From the NCBI RefSeq assembly GCF_964355755.1, contig NC_092674.1:14451001-14515000 (forward strand): a DNA stretch of 64,000 nucleotides. Reading direction: 5' to 3'. The DNA is from Antedon mediterranea (lineage: Eukaryota > Echinodermata > Crinoidea > Comatulida > Antedonidae). Made by a program: the position numbers and the translations under genes. Shown here in pieces: positions 39,701 through 44,700 of this stretch. Under the pieces are notes generated by a model, which saw only the letters and a list, made by a program, of their open reading frames with translations, had not been told where the DNA came from and made no database searches. The stretch's first letter is position 1; each line of letters opens with the position of its first letter.

Positions 39701-41724
39701 AAGAAAACGTATTATCTTACTACAGCCAATCTCATCACTAGCATCTCCGCAATTATCGTAGTGATTACAAAGAAGATTGTCCGGGATACAACGTCCATTT
39801 TCACATTCAAACGAGTTTTCAGTACAATCTGTAAAAATGAAAATTAGTAAAATTATCTTTATTAAACAAAAGAGATTCATATTATAATCACATATTACTC
39901 GAGATGAGGATGGGTAATTTTTGTAATTTAGTTAGAAAGTACTTGAAGAATTATGAATTTGAACTTACTACAGAAGGCAGTTACATTAGAAGACAATGTA
40001 CAATTCTGTTCAGCATCGCAAGGTCCGGGCGAGTAACTGCATACGTCTCCAGTGTAATTACCATGTTCTACATAAATGATGATAATATTATTAGGTCTAT
40101 TTTTATATCTTATTCATTATCGTTTATTATTATCTTAATTCATAGTTTCAAAATAATTTTTGAAATAATGTAAATGATTGTATTCTGGTAATAAAATGTT
40201 CACGGAGCTTTTTCCGCCATTTAGAAACAAGTCTACTTTTAACACATGATGACCAATGGGCAGCATTATATTAAGAGATCTTACCATAACCGAATAGTGT
40301 AACCTCACAGAGTGTCAAATATTCACGTATTCCTACTAGTTGAATTGTAACGAATCTGCCATGCATAAACCACGCGCAATCAACACGTAACTCATACCCT
40401 ACACTTGTCATTGAGTCATCTATGACTGTTCCACACCGTGGATTGACACCTGGTTTTCGACTCATGCCTATGCCTACTTCTGCACCAATTAATCTATGTT
40501 CTGTTTTAAAGTAATTGTAATAATGTAGCAAACAAAAAAGCATCTTATATTTATCAATTCATATTTTGAATAATATGTTGAGTATAAACCTAAGTTTCCA
40601 CATCATTAATACATTGCTGTTAAAAGTGTATCATTTGTTTTCAAGAGTATTATTTTTCACGCCTTGTGGATTTAGGTTGTGTGAATTTCAGAGAAGAATT
40701 GTGCATGTTGACGGCGAAAATGTTATATATTATTATATTATATTATTGCCTGTAGCAAGTGAGTCCATTGCATACCAAGCAAAATGCGTGATCAGTGTAC
40801 ATTGCAGTTTCGTTTTTTAATGTGTTCCTTCGTCTGCTGTCATGAAACGGAAGTTGATAATTCCTATTATTATTTGTGTTGTCCTATAATATACATAATT
40901 AACTGACACCATTTATAATTATTACAATGCAATACAGATATTTACCAAATTTATATCTATTGACGATATCAACGTATCTTATGTCGTAAGTCTTTCTCAG
41001 ATCTAACATCCACCAAGGCTCGTATTCCATTCCTACAATAACACTGACAGGTTACGGTAACAACCATGATACATTTCGAAGTTTACTTTGAGACGTAAGG
41101 TGCTTATTATTATTAACTTAACTTATTTCCACAAATAGAAACACAATGCAAAGCAAAAGAAAGCGCACTATTTGGTATTTCTGAAAATAATACAAAAACA
41201 AGAGATGTTTATAATCTCCAATCAATCCAAAGGCAATATATATGTACTGATGAAGGGCTGGTGTTGCCCGAAAGCTCTGCTAACTTTTCTGGCTGTTTTA
41301 CTTCTCGCTTTGATTTAGCTTTTCGCTTTTATTTTGTATCTCCATTGAGATCCAGCCACTGATACCCACAGCATTGTCATTTTTTCAGTAAGTTGCCTTT
41401 AGATTTATATATAAGTGAATTTGAATAACGTCATTGTATAAGAGCTGGCAAGTGCTGCCTGGGTGGAAAGGAATAAAAGAAATACAATAAAGGAGGCAGG
41501 GTTGAGTCTGAATAAGAGTAGAAAACAAAGAAGGTAGCTTGGTAGAGAGATATAAACAATTTTGGAATAAAACTAAAAAACAGCTTAAATGGTGGTTAAT
41601 ATTGAAACTTAAATTTTGGTAGTCAATGGAATAATTTTACCGATCTGGGAGTATGTTTCTAATGTTAAGTCCAAAAGGTTTTGTGGTATATATATTGCCT
41701 TTGGATATCAGTGGCTGGATCTCA

Positions 41725-41755
<31 letters not shown>

Positions 41756-44700
41756 TTGCACTGATGAAGGGCTAGTGTTGCCCGAAAGCTCTGCTAACTT
41801 TTCTGGCTGTTTTACTTCTCGTTTTGATTTAGCTTTTCGCTTTTATTTTGTATCTCCATTGAGATCCAGCCACTGATTTTGGATTTATATATATATATAT
41901 ATATATAAACACATGAGGCAAAGAACATTAATTCTAAACCGCCCGGTGATATACTGAAATTTTATTAATTAATTTGAAACGACGTTCATCCCGCATCGCT
42001 CGTCGCGCGGTTAACCAAGGAGCGCGTTCTACCGCTGTCCTGGATTCTCCAGAGGAGTCCGAAAAGTCAGCTAGAGATCCAAAAACAAAAACAAAAATGA
42101 ACTTGCTGAAATGCAAAAACTTCATCATTATCTCAACCTTTAATGTTCGTACCTTGAACACCATCAATCAGATACCTGAACTTATCGCAAACTCGATAAA
42201 TTGGAAAATTGACGTTGTGTGTATTCAAGAACATCGCATATTTCACGAAGCCAATGAATTAGAATACAAAGATGCTGGCAAAGGTTGGACCCTCATCACA
42301 AGCTCTGCTACGAAAAATGACATAAACGCTACCATAGGAGGCGTCGGCTTACTCCTAAGCCCCAGAGCAATTAAATCCCTTAACAAAATCGAGAAAATCA
42401 ACTCCAGAATTATTATTGCAAACTTCAACGGTAACCCAGAAACCACAATTATCTCTTGCTACAGTCCTACAAACGTAGCAGATGAAGATTTGGTCACTCA
42501 ATTCTACATCGAACTATCCTCGTTAGTTAGAGATGTTCCAAAACACAATCTTTTATTGATTGGAGGAGATTTCAACGCTCAAATTGGTATGGAAAATAAC
42601 AAAACTTTTTCCTTTCATGATCAGACAAACCGAAACGGTGAACTTTTTCGGGAGTTTGCTGTTGAAAACCGGCTGCTGGTTCTGAATACCAAGTTTCAAA
42701 AGAGAATGGGCAAACTTTGGACCTTCCAATATGCAAACGGTAGAAAAGCTCAACTTGACTACCTTCTTATAAATCACAAATGGAAAAACAGCTGCTTAAA
42801 CTGCGAAGCATATAACAGTTTTGCCAGTGTGATATCAGATCATCGCATCGTTTCCAGCCGTATAAGACTGAGTCTTCGAGCAAACAACAAAAAACTTGAT
42901 AATCCTCCGCCATATTATTGGAAGTCCTTAATACACGATGGTAATACCCTCGTGCGGTTCACCATTGAAATTAGAAATCGATTTGATGCTCTCCAAGATG
43001 AAAGTGTGATCGACAATCCAGATACCACCTATGAAAACTTTGTGAAAGCACACTGGGAAGCCGCTTCCAACTGTATTCCCTTGAAACCTAAAAAACGCAA
43101 AAGAGTATCCTGGGAAACGCAGGCTATTCAAGACCAACGAGAGAGGATCAAACGATCAGCAACTCGTAAAAATGCTAACCCTACACCCCAAAACATCTCA
43201 AAATTCAACAGAGAGAAGTTAAAGTTGACGAGGCTCTATCAAATCGAACTGGAAACCTATCTGCAAACTAAGATTGACTCGATTAAGCAATATTCGGTGA
43301 ATAAGCAATCAATGGCCTGGGATACGATTAATGAAATCTCAGGTAGAAAGCGCATCAGTCAAGCAAAGCTGAAAGCCACCAGTCAAAATGATCGTCTAAA
43401 TCAATGGAAAAACCACTTCAAGAACCTTCTTGGCAACATTCCCAATATAACCAATGTGGAAACCATTGAGCTATTTCCAGCACAGACTGAATCTAACATC
43501 AAAATCGGTCCTTTTAACGACGAAGAGTTAAACAAAGCACTCACAAAAATGAAAAATGAAAAATCCCCAGGACTTGATGGGATTCCTCCAGAAGTGTGGA
43601 AAACGAAACATTTTAACAACGTACTCTTGAAGTGTTGCAATGAGGTCTATGAACAAAGACCTATTCACTACTGGACAAGAGGCTGCATACTACCATTTCC
43701 AAAAAAAGGAGATCTTGGAAAGGCCGAAAACTACAGAGGAATAACTCTCACCCCCATTGCTGCCAAGATCTACAATCTTATGCTCTTGAATAGAATACAA
43801 CCATGGATCGAGACAATACTTCGTAAAAACCAAAATGGTTTTAGACAGGGACGCTCAGCAAGCAGCCAGATTCTCACAATTAGGAGAATACTTGAGAGAG
43901 TGCGTGACAAAAATCTTCCTGCAGTCCTCCTCTTTGTAGATTTCGCAAAAGCCTTCGATTCTGTCCATCGTGAAAAGATGCGTGAAATTCTTCTCGTCTA
44001 CAAAATTCCACTTGAGATTGTCAATGCCATAATGATGCTGTACAAAAACTCAAGTGCCCTGGTTCGTTCTCCAGATGGTGATACTGATCCGTTTCAGGTA
44101 AAAGCAGGCGTCCTTCAAAGAGATACTCTCGCTCCCTACATCTTCATCATATGTCTTGATTATGTTCTCCGCTCGGCTATTGATCCACTCAACAAACACG
44201 GCTTAACATTGAAGCCAAGAATCAGCAAGAGGTTCCCTGCGACTTTGGTAACTGACGCTGATTATGCTGACGATATAGCCCTGTTGTCGAACACGATTGC
44301 TGGAGCAAAAACCCGCCTACACGCCTTTGAAAATGCTGCATCCTCAATCGACCTCCACATAAATGCCAAAAAGACAGAAAGTATGAACGTAAACTGTCAA
44401 GGTCAAATTCAAACTAGCTCCGGATACGCTCTCAATCAAGTCGACCAGTTCACCTATCTTGGCAGCAACATTGCCTCAACAGCAAAAGACGTTGATATAC
44501 GTATCAGCAAAGCCTGGTCAGCTCTCAAACGCCTGACTGTCATATGGAAGTCCAACATCTCAAACAACATGAAGAAAAATTTCTTTAAGACCACAGTCGA
44601 GTCTGTCCTTCTCTACGGGTCATCGACATGGACCCTAACTAAGAAACTTGAAAACACTCTAAACGGAACATATACTAGGATGCTACGAGCCGTTCTTAAC

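Noticed and set aside
42243-43640. Antisense frames inside the RTE-like ORF
   Set aside because: Shadows of the reverse transcriptase gene, with no independent features.
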